Assembly (NCBI RefSeq): GCF_003129605.1
Contig: NZ_QBDX01000004.1
Location: 992,001 to 1,056,000, forward strand
DNA: 64,000 nt
From: Hyphobacterium indicum
GTDB lineage: Bacteria; Pseudomonadota; Alphaproteobacteria; Caulobacterales; Maricaulaceae
Direction of reading: 5' to 3'
The notes beneath the pieces are model-generated. The model was not told where the DNA came from. It did no database searches and saw only the letters and a list, made by a program, of their open reading frames with translations. Both the position numbers and the translations under genes were made by a program. The stretch's first letter is position 1. Every line of letters begins with the position of its first letter. Shown here one piece after another: positions 45,538 through 53,352 of the stretch.

Positions 45538-46473
45538 ATGCGCACCCGGCCCGAAACAGATATGCAATCGCTGATCGACGAGATCGCCGAACGTGCGCGC
45601 GAGGTGATCGGGCGCGGCAAGGTCGCGGATTACATTCCGGCCCTGGCACAAATTCCATCCCGCAAATTCGGCATGGCAATCTGTGGCGTGGAGGGCGGCG
45701 AATATGTCACCGGGGATGCAGACGAGACCTTCTCGATACAGAGCATCTCCAAGGTCTTCACGCTGATCCTCGCCCTGCAGACCATCGGCTCAACCGCCTT
45801 GTGGAAGCGCGTCGGCCGCGAACCGTCGGGAAATGCCTTCAACTCGCTTGTCCAGCTGGAATCCGAACAGGGCCTGCCCCGCAATCCCTTTATCAATGCC
45901 GGCGCCATCGTCGTCACCGATGCCATTACGGCGCACTCGGTCAGCCCGATCCTGCAATTGCTGGGGCTGGTGCGCCGGTTTTCCGGCACGGAGCAGATCT
46001 ATATCGATGAAGTAGTGGCGCGCTCGGAAGCCGAACATGGCCATCGCAACGCGGCGATTGCCCACCTTCTGAAAAGCCAGGGCAATCTGAAGGCCCGCGT
46101 GGAAGATGTTCTGGCCGCCTATTACCGCCAGTGCGCGATCGCCATGACCTGCCGGGACCTGGCCCGCGCTTTCCTGCCGCTCGCAAATGGCGGCAAGCAA
46201 TATGAGACCGGCGAGAAACTGCTGACGCCCTTGCGCGCCAAGCGCATCAACTCCCTGCTTCTGACCTGCGGCCTTTATGATGGCGTCGGCAATTTTGCCT
46301 TCCGCGTCGGCCTTCCCGCCAAGAGCGGCGTCGGTGGCGGCATTGTCGCCATCATCCCCGGCAAATACGCCATATGCGTCTGGTCGCCCGAACTCGACGA
46401 GCTCGGCAATTCGCTGGCCGGAACGCGCGCCCTCGAACTGTTTGCCCGCAAGACCCGTCTATCGGTTTTCTAA
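45538..46473 (+). CDS. glsA: Glutaminase
   Basis: GlsA (311 aa) hydrolyses glutamine to glutamate and ammonia. The serine-dependent SxxK active site is in FSIQSISKVF (S69, K72). The NPFINAGAI, SEAEHGHRNAAIAHLLKS and KSGVGGGI segments are family hallmarks. The beta-lactamase-like fold is complete and of normal length. A weak ribosome-binding region precedes the ATG at 45538, and an in-frame ATG at 45562 is an alternative. It converges on the proline symporter with 22 bases between stops. Confidence 0.95.
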   Translation: MRTRPETDMQSLIDEIAERAREVIGRGKVADYIPALAQIPSRKFGMAICGVEGGEYVTGDADETFSIQSISKVFTLILALQTIGSTALWKRVGREPSGNAFNSLVQLESEQGLPRNPFINAGAIVVTDAITAHSVSPILQLLGLVRRFSGTEQIYIDEVVARSEAEHGHRNAAIAHLLKSQGNLKARVEDVLAAYYRQCAIAMTCRDLARAFLPLANGGKQYETGEKLLTPLRAKRINSLLLTCGLYDGVGNFAFRVGLPAKSGVGGGIVAIIPGKYAICVWSPELDELGNSLAGTRALELFARKTRLSVF

Positions 46474-46495
46474 AAACCCGATTCCCCGCTGCCGG

Positions 46496-48022
46496 TCAGG
46501 CCGTGTTATTCATTTCGGTTTCCACATCATCATGCATGTCTTCTACCGATTGTTTCGGACGCGGAGACAGCAGGCTGAAAACCACGATGGCGATGAAGCA
46601 GAAAATGAAACCCGGCACGATGGAGTAGAGCACGCTGCCAAGCGGCACGCGCCCGGCCTCGCCGGCCAGCACCGGCACATAGGTCCAGATCAGCACGGTC
46701 GCAGCGCCCGTAATCATGCCGGCCAGCGCGCCCCAGCGGGTCATCCGCTTCCAGAACAGCGAAAGGATGACGATGGGTCCGAACGCCGCTCCGAAACCGG
46801 CCCAGGCATTTGACACCAGCGTCAATACATTGCTGTCCGGATTCCAGGCCAGTGCAATCGCGACCAGTGCGACGGCGACCACAGCCATCCGTCCCACCAT
46901 GACCAGCTCTTTCTGGCTCGCCGTCTTGCGCAGGAATATCTTGTAGAAATCCTCTGTCAGGGAGCTCGAGGACACCAGAAGCTGCGAGGATATCGTCGAC
47001 ATGATGGCCGCCAGAATCGCTGCCAGCAGGAAGCCGCCGATAAACGGATTGAACAGGATCTGGGACAATACGATGAAGATCGTCTCTCCATCAAACGCGC
47101 CATCGACCAGATAATTCTCGGGAATTCCGTTCTGCGTCACCCAGGCCAGCCCGACCAGGCCGGTGGCCAGCGCGCCCACAATCGTGACCAGCATCCAGCT
47201 CATGCCGATATTACGGGCCGCCGGAATATCATTCACAGACCGGATCGCCATGAAGCGGACGATAATGTGGGGCTGGCCGAAATAGCCGAGCCCCCAGCTC
47301 ATGGCCGAGATGATACCCACAATCCCCACCCCGCCGAACAGGTCGAGCAGCGACGGATCAATCTCGTTCAGCGTCGAGCTGACACCGTCAAATCCGCCGA
47401 GTCCGGTCAGCGCCACGACCGGCACCATGATCAGTGCGATGAACATGATGATTCCCTGCACGAAGTCGGTCATGGAGACCGCCATGAAGCCGCCCAGAAG
47501 CGTGTACAGCACCACCACACCGGCGGTGGCGAACAGGCCGAGTGAATAGGGCAGGCCGAAGGCGGAATCGAACAATTTGCCGCCGGCCACAACGCCGGAC
47601 GAGGTATAAAGCGTGAAGAACAGGACAATCACGATGGAGGAAATCACGCGTAACAGGCGGGTATTGTCCTCGAACCGTTTCTCGAAATAGTCGGGTATGG
47701 TAATCGCATCGTGCGCGGTCTCGGTATAGACGCGCAGGCGCGGGGCCACGATCAGGTAATTCGCAAGCGCCCCCAGCAGCAGGCCGATGGCAATCCACGC
47801 CGCCGACAGGCCGGAGACAAACATCGCGCCCGGCAGGCCCAGAAGCATCCAGCCAGACATGTCCGAAGCGCCGGCGGAGAGTGACGTCACCGCCGGTCCG
47901 AGCTTGCGTCCGCCCAGAAGATAACCGGAGGAATCGCTGGTCGACTCCTTGAAACCGTAAAGGCCGATGCCGATCATTATGATAAAATAGGCCGCAAGCG
48001 ATACGCCGGTACCGAAATCCAT
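46496..48022 (-). CDS. putP: Sodium/proline symporter
   Basis: PutP (508 aa) is a 13-helix SSS transporter. The motifs GGRKLGPAVTSLSAGASDMSGWMLLGLPG and GYFGQPHIIVRFMA are characteristic of PutP and include the region around the sodium- and proline-binding helices. Together with glsA it suggests use of amino acids as carbon or nitrogen sources. I choose the ATG at 48022 (MDFGTGVSLAAYF), which starts right before the first helix; the longer frame adds 25 polar residues. Confidence 0.94.
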   Translation of the reverse strand: MDFGTGVSLAAYFIIMIGIGLYGFKESTSDSSGYLLGGRKLGPAVTSLSAGASDMSGWMLLGLPGAMFVSGLSAAWIAIGLLLGALANYLIVAPRLRVYTETAHDAITIPDYFEKRFEDNTRLLRVISSIVIVLFFTLYTSSGVVAGGKLFDSAFGLPYSLGLFATAGVVVLYTLLGGFMAVSMTDFVQGIIMFIALIMVPVVALTGLGGFDGVSSTLNEIDPSLLDLFGGVGIVGIISAMSWGLGYFGQPHIIVRFMAIRSVNDIPAARNIGMSWMLVTIVGALATGLVGLAWVTQNGIPENYLVDGAFDGETIFIVLSQILFNPFIGGFLLAAILAAIMSTISSQLLVSSSSLTEDFYKIFLRKTASQKELVMVGRMAVVAVALVAIALAWNPDSNVLTLVSNAWAGFGAAFGPIVILSLFWKRMTRWGALAGMITGAATVLIWTYVPVLAGEAGRVPLGSVLYSIVPGFIFCFIAIVVFSLLSPRPKQSVEDMHDDVETEMNNTA

Positions 48023-48292
48023 TTTGTCCGTCCCGTCTTGTCTTCTTGTCTGCGTGCAGGCGCGGATTGCCGCACAGGAGTTCAGCAACAAAAGCAACCA
48101 GGGCGGTCAGGCTGAACGGCAGACATAAGGAAAAGTGAGCCTTGTGGAACATTTGCGGCAGGCAAGGTCAAGGCAGAGGCTGGGATTGGCCGGGAATTCG
48201 AATGGCGTCCAGCGCCACAATTCGTCCGCTAACCCGGCAACGTTACTGGAAGCACTTGCCGGAGCGTTCAACACTCAAAAGGAGGTGTACAC

Positions 48293-49138
48293 ATGTCAGA
48301 ACGGCCACCCCAACATCAGGACGGGCAACCAGGCATTGAACACAGACTTGAGCCGGCCCCCGATTTTGAGCCGCGTTTTCCCGGATCAGGGCGCCTGAAA
48401 GACAAGGTTGCCATCATTACCGGCGGCGATAGCGGCATCGGCCGCGCCTGCGCCATTCTGTTTGCGCGCGAGGGCGCCCGGCTTTGCCTCGTTTATCGTG
48501 ACGAGGAGCAAGACGCCCGCACGACACGCGAGCTGGTAGAAAGGGAAGGCGGTGAAGCCCTGTTGATTTCAGGCGATGTCTCGAAACCGGACTTTTGCCT
48601 GAAAGCGGTGGAGGAAACGGTCAATCGCTTCGGGCGGCTCGACATATTGATCAACAACGCTGCCGAACAGCATCCTTCAGACCATTTCGAGACGATTTCC
48701 GCCGGACAGCTGCACGCCACCTTCGCGACCAACATGTTCGGCTACTTCTTTATGGCGCAGGAAGCGATGAAGCAGATGTCACCGGGCGCGGCCATCGTGA
48801 ACACCACCTCTGTGACAGCGTATCGCGGAAGTCACCATCTGATTGATTACGCCTCGACCAAGGGCGCGATAACCGCGTTCACGCGATCACTGGCACAATA
48901 TGGCGCGAAAAAGGGAATCCGGGTGAATGGTGTGGCACCCGGGCCGATATGGACGCCTCTGATTGCGGCCACTTTCCCGGCTGACAGGGTCGCGGACTTT
49001 GGCAGCGATCAGCCCATGGGCCGCGCCGGCCAGCCGAATGAAGTGGCCTCATCCCATCTCTTCCTCGCTTGCGAGGATTCCTCCTATATGACCGGGCAGG
49101 TACTCCATCCCAATGGCGGAGAAATTGTGGGCGGTTAG
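48293..49138 (+). CDS. SDR family oxidoreductase, YghA-like
   Basis: This 281-residue SDR has an N-terminal proline-rich extension of about 35 residues, then VAIITGGDSGIGRAC, NNAAEQHP, and the catalytic YASTKGA with TTSVTAY. It matches the YghA/YhdF-type subfamily often linked to general stress or spore-coat genes. A strong AGGAGGT site precedes the ATG at 48293. The 270-bp gap before it shows no other gene and should hold the divergent promoters of this gene and putP. Its stop overlaps the stop of the convergent mgtC gene on TTAG. Confidence 0.92.
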   Translation: MSERPPQHQDGQPGIEHRLEPAPDFEPRFPGSGRLKDKVAIITGGDSGIGRACAILFAREGARLCLVYRDEEQDARTTRELVEREGGEALLISGDVSKPDFCLKAVEETVNRFGRLDILINNAAEQHPSDHFETISAGQLHATFATNMFGYFFMAQEAMKQMSPGAAIVNTTSVTAYRGSHHLIDYASTKGAITAFTRSLAQYGAKKGIRVNGVAPGPIWTPLIAATFPADRVADFGSDQPMGRAGQPNEVASSHLFLACEDSSYMTGQVLHPNGGEIVGG

Positions 49139-49644
49139 TCATCCCGCCGGCGCTTCCAGTGCCGGGCAAGGGCGGCGATGGCCATCTTCAGCCCCTCCAT
49201 CACCACCAGCACCAGCAAGGCCATGCCTGTGACTGCGTAGGCCAGCCAGTATAATCCCATTCCTGTGGCCAGACCGGCGGCCCCGGCCAGCCAGAGACTG
49301 GCCCCCGTTGTTAGCCCGCGAACATCACCCCGGTTCACAATGATTGTCCCGGCAGCAAGAAAGGCGACCCCGGCGGTCAGCGCCTCGACCACACGGACAG
49401 GATCAATACCCAGCGAATCATTGCCGGGATCGACGCTGGCAACAATCTCGAAAGTCAGGAGGGTGAACAGGGCAGAGGCCAGCGCCACGAGCATATGGGT
49501 CCGCAGCCCCGCCGGCCGGTGGTGCAGCTCCCGGTCCAGACCGATCAGACCCCCGCACAGAAGGGCGGCCAGCAGCCGCGACAGGGCGGCGGTGGCGCCA
49601 ACATCCGTTTGATCCAGACCGAGTGAATTGAGCATGTCCTGCAA
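49135..49644 (-). CDS. MgtC/SapB family membrane protein
   Basis: This 169-residue protein has five hydrophobic segments and the MgtC/SapB core GGLIGLDRELHHRPAGLRTHMLVALASALF. MgtC proteins modulate magnesium homeostasis and F-type ATPase in pathogens; in free-living species the role is unclear. The TTG at 49644 has GGAG at good spacing; an ATG at 49635 has a ribosome-binding site that is too close. An EcfG-type promoter reads into it from about 35 bases upstream, so it is likely a general stress gene. Confidence 0.88.
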   Translation of the reverse strand: MQDMLNSLGLDQTDVGATAALSRLLAALLCGGLIGLDRELHHRPAGLRTHMLVALASALFTLLTFEIVASVDPGNDSLGIDPVRVVEALTAGVAFLAAGTIIVNRGDVRGLTTGASLWLAGAAGLATGMGLYWLAYAVTGMALLVLVVMEGLKMAIAALARHWKRRRDD

Positions 49645-49683
49645 GGAAACGTCTCCGTCAACCGCGCAGATGGATGGGTAAAA

Positions 49684-49710
49684 GGAACGTCTGCCATTGT
49701 CGACCGTTCC
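49684..49710. promoter_or_regulatory. Bidirectional EcfG-type stress promoter
   Basis: On the plus strand GGAAC (49684-49688), 16 bases, then CGTT (49705-49708). On the minus strand GGAAC (49710-49706), 16 bases, then CGTT (49689-49686). Both match the alphaproteobacterial general-stress sigma consensus GGAAC-N16/17-CGTT exactly. The leftward one drives mgtC; the rightward one points into about 240 bp of gene-free DNA and then the IS6-family remnant. Confidence 0.65.
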
Positions 49711-49948
49711 TCAAGCGAAGAGAAGACATCGCAATGCGGAACTGACTTTCGGCGCGTTCAGCAATTCACTGCCGGGCTTGAATTTTGGATGCGTTTGAAG
49801 CCTCTGGAATCCTTTTTAATCCCTGGGCCGGCTCATGCGCTACTGATTGACCGGTGGCTCCAGCGCGCGGTTATGGGCGGCTGAGGTCTGGGCTGTATGC
49901 CGGAAATTTCCCCAAAAATGGACTCTGGCCCCAAGAATTGCCGCTCAT

Positions 49949-50134
49949 TCACCTGTTTGCCCCATTGGCGACGAGTAGCGTAGCGTCTTCATTTTCGTTT
50001 GCGGACATAACGATACCGCGCTCGTGCAACAGAACTTCCACCTTCCGTAGCGACAGAGGGAACCGGACATACATCATCCCCACCAAGCGGATCACTTCAG
50101 GTGATGTTTTGAAGTCGCGAAATGGGTTCTTCAT
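49949..50134 (-). pseudogene. Truncated IS6-family transposase
   Basis: Sixty-one codons remain. The first 42 resemble the N-terminal helix-turn-helix part of IS6/IS240-type transposases (PEVIRL, then YVRFPLSLRKVE, then LLHERGI). The rest is out of frame or unrelated and reaches a stop. Without the DDE catalytic core it cannot be active. Confidence 0.7.
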
Positions 50135-50186
50135 CCAGGCATTTTTGCGGCCAATCCGCTAACGACAAGTTTCCTCTGACAAAGCC
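49949..50186 (-). mobile_element. IS6-family insertion sequence remnant
   Basis: The right end is marked by GGCTTTGTCAGAGGAAACTT read on the minus strand from 50186, resembling IS6-type terminal repeats. Inside, a leftward transposase start encodes MKNPFRDFKTSPEVIRLVGM and VRFPLSLRKVEVLLHERG, the IS6 transposase N-terminus. The similarity ends after about 42 codons, and the catalytic DDE domain and left terminal repeat are missing. The right end lies 17 bases past the stop of the FAH-family gene. The whole 49645-50203 gap contains no intact gene. Confidence 0.7.
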
Positions 50187-50203
50187 CCGAAACGGGTACA
50201 GCG

Positions 50204-51418
50204 TCAGTCAATCACCTCGATTGCAATGTCTCCTAGGTCGTTCGATGCATGGCGCACGATGTCGCCGGGTTGCAGATAATGCCGGCCGGCAAGCTCGTTG
50301 GCTATGAAGGTCTGGCGGGCCGTATCCAGCGCCGAACGCCTCGAGAGTGGGCCACCCTGTAGAACATACGCCATACCGGCTTCGATGATGTCGGCACGCG
50401 TCGGCGGGGTGAAGATCGTGCCTTCGCTCGTGCCCGACATCAGCGTTGCATCCTGAGGAATCGCGACGTCGGGCATTAACCTCGTGTAGCGCCCCGCATA
50501 GAGGAAGCGCGGCATGGACATGTCATCCAGAGCCTTGCCCGCCAGTGCCCGGAAATCGAGTGTCATTTCGCGGCCGCGGGCATCTTGACGCGGCTCGCCG
50601 TTCACTGAGGTGGTCATGCGGATGTTCGCCACGAATGTTCTCCAGTCGCGCGGGACGACGATGAACGGCCCGGTCGGGAAGAAATCGGGGCCGCTCTTGG
50701 CATCGCTGAAGCCGCGCCCGGAATCGAGATTGTCGGGATCGGCAAGATTGATGAGCGCGTTGCGGTTGGTGAAGTCGCCGCATAGGAAAAACGCCTTCAT
50801 CGCCGCGTCGAAATCCGCGAGGCTACGCACCGGACGGTCGAAGCGGAGGCAGATCTCGACCTCGTAATCGAGCAGCATCCCCGGCTGGGCGCGCACCGTC
50901 GTCCGTGCCGGTGTGGCGGTGCCGAACTTGGGGAATTGGAACACCGTCCCGCTATTCGCCTCAAGCGCATGCTCGGGAAAATTGGTGCCCGTTCCGATAT
51001 GCTGAGCCCCTCGGGGCGCGGCGGGCAGTAGATCGCCGATCTGCAATGTTATGCGGGGCAGGCTAAGCAGACCTTCGGAACTAAGACGATCACGATCAAT
51101 CCCGGCCAGCGCCACGAGCGGATCCTCCTCGTCGCGCGCGCCCAACTCTGCAAGGTCGATACCTGTCACCCGCTCGCCTTCGCGGGCGAGCACCAGCAGT
51201 GTGCGGATTCGGTCGTCGCTGGCGCGAAATTGCGCAAGCGTCACCGCCTCTTCGAGCGGCACGACACGCTGGACGAGCGGCGTCTCTTCGAAGCTTGCCG
51301 GATTGAAACGTAGATCCGGCGCGCTCGCCCAAGCCGCGAAGACACTTGCGACCCCCACGGCCAGCATTGCCGCCGCCACTTGCCACCCTCGTCTTGCCAG
51401 GCCGCGTATTGACGCCAT
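50204..51418 (-). CDS. Membrane-anchored fumarylacetoacetate hydrolase (FAH)-family protein
   Basis: This 404-residue protein has an N-terminal membrane segment or signal (GWQVAAAMLAVGVASVFAAWAS), then a FAH-type domain. LLDYEVEICLRF supplies metal-binding acids, and FFLCGDFTNRNALI stands where GDDVSARD occurs in usual members. FAH enzymes cleave C-C bonds or hydrate 2-keto acids, normally in the cytosol, so an exported or anchored version is unusual. The CGDFTNRN variant also differs from the standard motif. I start at the ATG at 51418 with GGAG upstream. It is divergent from a TetR regulator that probably controls it. Confidence 0.78.
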   Translation of the reverse strand: MASIRGLARRGWQVAAAMLAVGVASVFAAWASAPDLRFNPASFEETPLVQRVVPLEEAVTLAQFRASDDRIRTLLVLAREGERVTGIDLAELGARDEEDPLVALAGIDRDRLSSEGLLSLPRITLQIGDLLPAAPRGAQHIGTGTNFPEHALEANSGTVFQFPKFGTATPARTTVRAQPGMLLDYEVEICLRFDRPVRSLADFDAAMKAFFLCGDFTNRNALINLADPDNLDSGRGFSDAKSGPDFFPTGPFIVVPRDWRTFVANIRMTTSVNGEPRQDARGREMTLDFRALAGKALDDMSMPRFLYAGRYTRLMPDVAIPQDATLMSGTSEGTIFTPPTRADIIEAGMAYVLQGGPLSRRSALDTARQTFIANELAGRHYLQPGDIVRHASNDLGDIAIEVID

Positions 51419-51486
51419 GGGACTGCTCCATTTTCTATTATTCATAAAATATTGACACGCATTATAAATATATTCAAGCTCGTTCC

Positions 51487-52140
51487 ATGTCACGACGCGA
51501 AGAAGCTAAGGAGTTCAATCGGGCCCGTATCCGCGCCGCGGCGGAAGACATCATTCGCCGCGATGGCATCGCGCAGCTGAGCATGCGCCGTCTTGCCGAG
51601 CAGGCCGATGTGAGCTTGCGCACACCCTACAACCTGTTTGGCTCGAAGGCCGACGTCCTGATCGCGCTGCTTGATGAAGCCGAGTGCCAGCTTTCCCCGC
51701 TGGCCGACATGTATCCCGCGAGTTCCGCGATCGCGCGGTTGCTCGGGACCCTGGCCGGGATCGAAACATTCTTCGCTCATGACGAGGAATATTTCCGAGG
51801 CATCTACGCCGCGATCATGACCTCAGACCATCATGGCGCGCGCGAGGCAGGGGTCGGGCGAACCATCACCACCGCGCAGCAAATGGTCGCCCGCGCCGCC
51901 GCCCAGGGCGAGCTGCGCGCCGATACGGACACTGCCGCGCTCGGTCGCTATTGCGGGATTGCGCTGCTCGCGGTGCTCGGCATGTGGGGTTCGGGTTTTC
52001 TCAGCATCAGTCAGTGCATTGCGCAAACCCGGCGGACTTGGCTTGCCGCACTGCTACACCACGCGAGCGAACAGACCCGTGCCGGGCTGCTGGACGCCTA
52101 TTACGAAACCTGCGGAAAGGGCGATGCCAATGACCGATAA
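51487..52140 (+). CDS. TetR-family transcriptional regulator
   Basis: This 217-residue protein has an N-terminal TetR helix-turn-helix (IRAAAEDIIRRDGIAQLSMRRLAEQADVSLRTPYNLFGSKADVL) and an all-helical ligand-binding region. It is divergent from the FAH-family gene with a 68-bp AT-rich gap (51419-51486), which stands out from the GC-rich surroundings and should hold overlapping promoters and the operator. The pair looks like a self-contained accessory module between the IS6 remnant and tRNA-Thr. Confidence 0.9.
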   Translation: MSRREEAKEFNRARIRAAAEDIIRRDGIAQLSMRRLAEQADVSLRTPYNLFGSKADVLIALLDEAECQLSPLADMYPASSAIARLLGTLAGIETFFAHDEEYFRGIYAAIMTSDHHGAREAGVGRTITTAQQMVARAAAQGELRADTDTAALGRYCGIALLAVLGMWGSGFLSISQCIAQTRRTWLAALLHHASEQTRAGLLDAYYETCGKGDANDR

Positions 52141-52555
52141 GCTGGTGGTCTCAGCGTGCCGGTAATTCGGGGATTTAGGCGGCAAGTTGCCGCCATTCGG
52201 CGAGCGCGGCGGTGCGGTTCTCCCTTGCGGGGCATCAGCCTGTAATCGGCGCAACATTGACGGTTTATCCCGATGATGGCGAGTTCCTGCTGACAGCGCC
52301 GCAGGATGCTCGTGACGAAGCAGAAATCGGCGTTCTGATAGTCCGCGGGACGTGCGACTTCGTCTGGTCAGAAGCTGATGAGACAGGCAGCGCCGAGCGC
52401 TGATTCACGAGCGCTACTTCTGAATTCCCCGGAAATCGTTTGTCTATGCGGCTGGACGGCCGATTTGCCCTTCATGCGCCCTACTAGACCGCACATGCAC
52501 AATCTTCGGACGGCTTGGATCGTGCTGATATTTGGTATGAAAATCAATGCCTTGG
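52141..52555. other. Gene-free accessory stretch with a perfect inverted repeat
   Basis: These 415 bp hold no convincing gene. GGCGGCAA-G-TTGCCGCC at 52178-52194 is a perfect palindrome 38 bases after the TetR stop and could be its terminator or the end of a mobile element. Short open frames on both strands lack recognisable motifs. The position between the TetR gene and tRNA-Thr suggests decayed mobile DNA, but no transposase is identified. Confidence 0.4.
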
Positions 52556-52631
<76 letters not shown>

Positions 52632-52692
52632 CCTCGAAATGAGGCGGCGGAACCTAACCGCGAAAGGGTGAATCCGCAATATCCCAAATGCG

Positions 52693-53352
52693 CTACTTCC
52701 GGGCCTCCAGCAAGTCCCGGATTTTCGCGGCGGCCGGGGCCGCCAGGCGGTCAAATGAGGGAGATAGAGCTTCCAGCTCCGGACTCGCCGCGGCCGCGTC
52801 ATTATTGGCCACCATGTCAGCAATGGCTTTCCCGGGTTCCGTGTGGGCCTGATGCATGGGGCGAACGGTCCGCAGATATTGCGTCACCACCGATTCCACG
52901 CTGCGGCCGCGCTCGCGCACATCGCGCAACAGGCGGCGGGCAAGCCGGATATCGGCCGGTGCGTCAACAAAGATTGAAAAATCATAGAGCTCGCGCAGTT
53001 TCGGGTCGGCGAGCACATGTATGCCCTCGACGATGATCACATCCGCCGGCTTGATCTCGCGGGTCTGGCCCAGCCGCCTGTGGGTCAGGAAATCATAGAG
53101 CGGCGCATGCACCGGCTTTCCGGCTTTCAGCTTGCGCAAATGCTCGGCCATCAGGTCATGGTCATGCGCCGTCACATCATCGAAATTGAACCGCAGCGGA
53201 TCAAAGCCCGGCTCGTCCGCGTGATCGCCATAATATTCATCCTCGCCGATCAGGCGGACATCATAGGGGGCCAGATGCCGGCGGAGGGCTTCGGCAAAAG
53301 TCGACTTGCCGGAAGCCGACCCGCCGGTGACCGCGACGATCAGGGGAATCAT
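52693..53352 (-). CDS. udk: Uridine kinase family protein
   Basis: This 219-residue protein has the P-loop GGSASGKST (residues 10-18), then EDEYYGDHADEP and FNFDDVTAHD. VIIVEGIHVLADPKLRELYDFSIFVDAP gives the Walker B-like and lid regions of uridine kinase / phosphoribulokinase-like enzymes. It would phosphorylate uridine or cytidine in pyrimidine salvage. The start overlaps the hemY stop (ATGA at 53349-53352), so it is the last gene of the hemC-hemD-mitofilin-hemY run. The reason for that coupling is not evident. Confidence 0.88.
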   Translation of the reverse strand: MIPLIVAVTGGSASGKSTFAEALRRHLAPYDVRLIGEDEYYGDHADEPGFDPLRFNFDDVTAHDHDLMAEHLRKLKAGKPVHAPLYDFLTHRRLGQTREIKPADVIIVEGIHVLADPKLRELYDFSIFVDAPADIRLARRLLRDVRERGRSVESVVTQYLRTVRPMHQAHTEPGKAIADMVANNDAAAASPELEALSPSFDRLAAPAAAKIRDLLEARK

